A stretch of DNA of 64,000 nucleotides, from positions 3,348,001 to 3,412,000 of the forward strand of contig NC_014837.1 in NCBI RefSeq assembly GCF_000175935.2, in the 5' to 3' direction. Shown here piece by piece: positions 63,269 through 64,000 of this stretch. The position numbers were made by a program, and so were the translations under genes. Positions within the stretch are counted from its first letter, which is position 1; each line of letters opens with the position of its first letter. The notes beneath the pieces were generated by a model that did no database searches, was not told the origin of the DNA, and saw only the letters and a program-made list of their open reading frames with translations. Origin of the DNA: Pantoea sp. At-9b (GTDB taxonomy: Bacteria; Pseudomonadota; Gammaproteobacteria; Enterobacterales; Enterobacteriaceae).

Positions 63269-64000
63269 ATGTCTACTGAACAACAGGATCAGGTATTAAG
63301 TGGCCTGACCTTGGGTAAACCCACGGCGTATGTCGATCATTACGACAGCTCGCTGCTACAGCCCGTGCCGCGCAGCCTTAATCGCGAGCCGCTGGGACTG
63401 TTTCCCGACAACCTGCCCTTTCACGGGGCTGATATCTGGACGCTGTACGAACTCTCCTGGCTGAACAGCAAAGGCGTGCCGCAGGTGGCGGTGGGCGAAG
63501 TGGTGCTGAATGCCGCGAGCCGCAATCTTATCGAGTCAAAGAGCTTCAAGCTCTATCTTAACAGTTTTAATCAGACGGTTTTCGCCGACTGGGGTGAAGT
63601 GCGGCAGACGCTGCAACGCGATCTCAGTGCCTGTGCTGCAGGTGAAGTCAGCGTGGCCTTGTTCCGTCTCAGTGAAATCGAAGGCCAGCCGATTGGCCAT
63701 TTCACTGGCGAGCTGATCGATGAACAGGATATTGAAATTCACGACTATGCGTTTAATGCCGACCACCTGGCACAAGCTGCCGGTCACGACATTATTGAAG
63801 AAACGCTGGTCAGCCATGTTCTGAAATCTAACTGCCTCATCACTCATCAACCCGACTGGGGTTCAGTGATGATCCGTTATAAAGGCCCACGTATCGATCG
63901 TGAAGCGCTGTTGCGTTACCTGGTCTCTTTCCGTCAGCACAATGAGTTTCATGAACAGTGTGTTGAACGCATTTTCAATGATATTCAACGCTTTTGCCAC
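63269..64000 (+). CDS. queF: NADPH-dependent 7-cyano-7-deazaguanine reductase QueF (truncated by window edge)
   Basis: Reduces the nitrile preQ0 to preQ1, the only known biological nitrile reduction, in queuosine synthesis. The first 244 of about 282 codons are present. The long bimodular form: the QueF motif [15 protein letters not shown] is at 89-103, the catalytic Cys189 is in [14 protein letters not shown], and the [10 protein letters not shown] segment near the right edge carries the conserved His/Glu. The frame has no stop before the window ends. With queD and queE it is the third queuosine gene here. Confidence 0.96.
   Translation, partial: MSTEQQDQVLSGLTLGKPTAYVDHYDSSLLQPVPRSLNREPLGLFPDNLPFHGADIWTLYELSWLNSKGVPQVAVGEVVLNAASRNLIESKSFKLYLNSFNQTVFADWGEVRQTLQRDLSACAAGEVSVALFRLSEIEGQPIGHFTGELIDEQDIEIHDYAFNADHLAQAAGHDIIEETLVSHVLKSNCLITHQPDWGSVMIRYKGPRIDREALLRYLVSFRQHNEFHEQCVERIFNDIQRFCH

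Overview
This is a stretch of enterobacterial core chromosome. Nearly every protein aligns by eye, at high identity and near-equal length, with its Escherichia coli counterpart, and the order (rpsP-rimM-trmD, luxS-micA-gshA, csrA-alaS-recX-recA, mutS, rpoS-nlpD-pcm-surE-truD-ispF-ispD-ftsB, cysCND, cysHIJ, queD/queE, eno-pyrG-mazG-relA-rlmD, barA, gud genes, yqcA-truC-yqcC-csrB-syd-queF) is the E. coli 57-63 min backbone with some blocks missing and a few genes inserted. Level of divergence, the siroheme synthase joined to cysDNC, and a distinctive intergenic palindrome (GTAGCGGCGCGATTTATCG) suggest Erwiniaceae, most likely Pantoea; the genus is an inference. No prophage, IS element, CRISPR array or rRNA was seen.

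Layout. 1-5000: translation and secretion genes (trmD partial, rimM, rpsP, ffh), with ypjD and corB divergent. 4980-8280: luxS, the sigma-E-driven sRNA micA, gshA, yqaA, yqaB. 8480-9560: a tRNA operon (one Ser-GCT, four identical Arg-ACG) and csrA. 9800-14850: alaS, recX, recA with SOS box, pncC. 14950-18660: a less conserved pocket with tam, an orphan DapA-family lyase, yjdM and mltB. 18667-28005: mutS, then rpoS-nlpD-pcm-surE-truD-ispF-ispD-ftsB-ygbE. 28060-38334: the sulfate assimilation region in two blocks, cysG-cysD-cysN-cysC and cysJ-cysI-cysH, separated by iap and a YciI-family gene where E. coli has its CRISPR-Cas locus. 38630-40490: queuosine genes queD and queE flanking an exported inorganic pyrophosphatase. 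40636-48548: eno, pyrG, mazG, relA, rlmD. 48628-51354: barA. 51417-60458: a complete galactarate/glucarate catabolic cluster combining what E. coli keeps at two loci. 60502-64000: yqcA, truC, yqcC, csrB, syd, queF (partial).

How the parts connect. Three members of the carbon storage circuit lie here: csrA, the sensor kinase barA, and the CsrA-sequestering RNA csrB with a UvrY-type palindrome upstream. Stress and stringent control are also represented (rpoS, nlpD, relA, recA, micA). The cys genes carry sulfate from activation (cysDNC) through PAPS reduction (cysH) and sulfite reduction (cysIJ, with siroheme from cysG). The gar/gud genes import aldarates, dehydrate them, cleave the product to pyruvate plus tartronate semialdehyde, reduce this to glycerate and phosphorylate it.

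I found no obviously new multi-gene system. The points most worth checking are the exported pyrophosphatase, two families of intergenic inverted repeats (one forming a 46-bp-period array between mazG and relA), the fused gar/gud locus with its candidate operator region, and the three-half-site element upstream of csrB.
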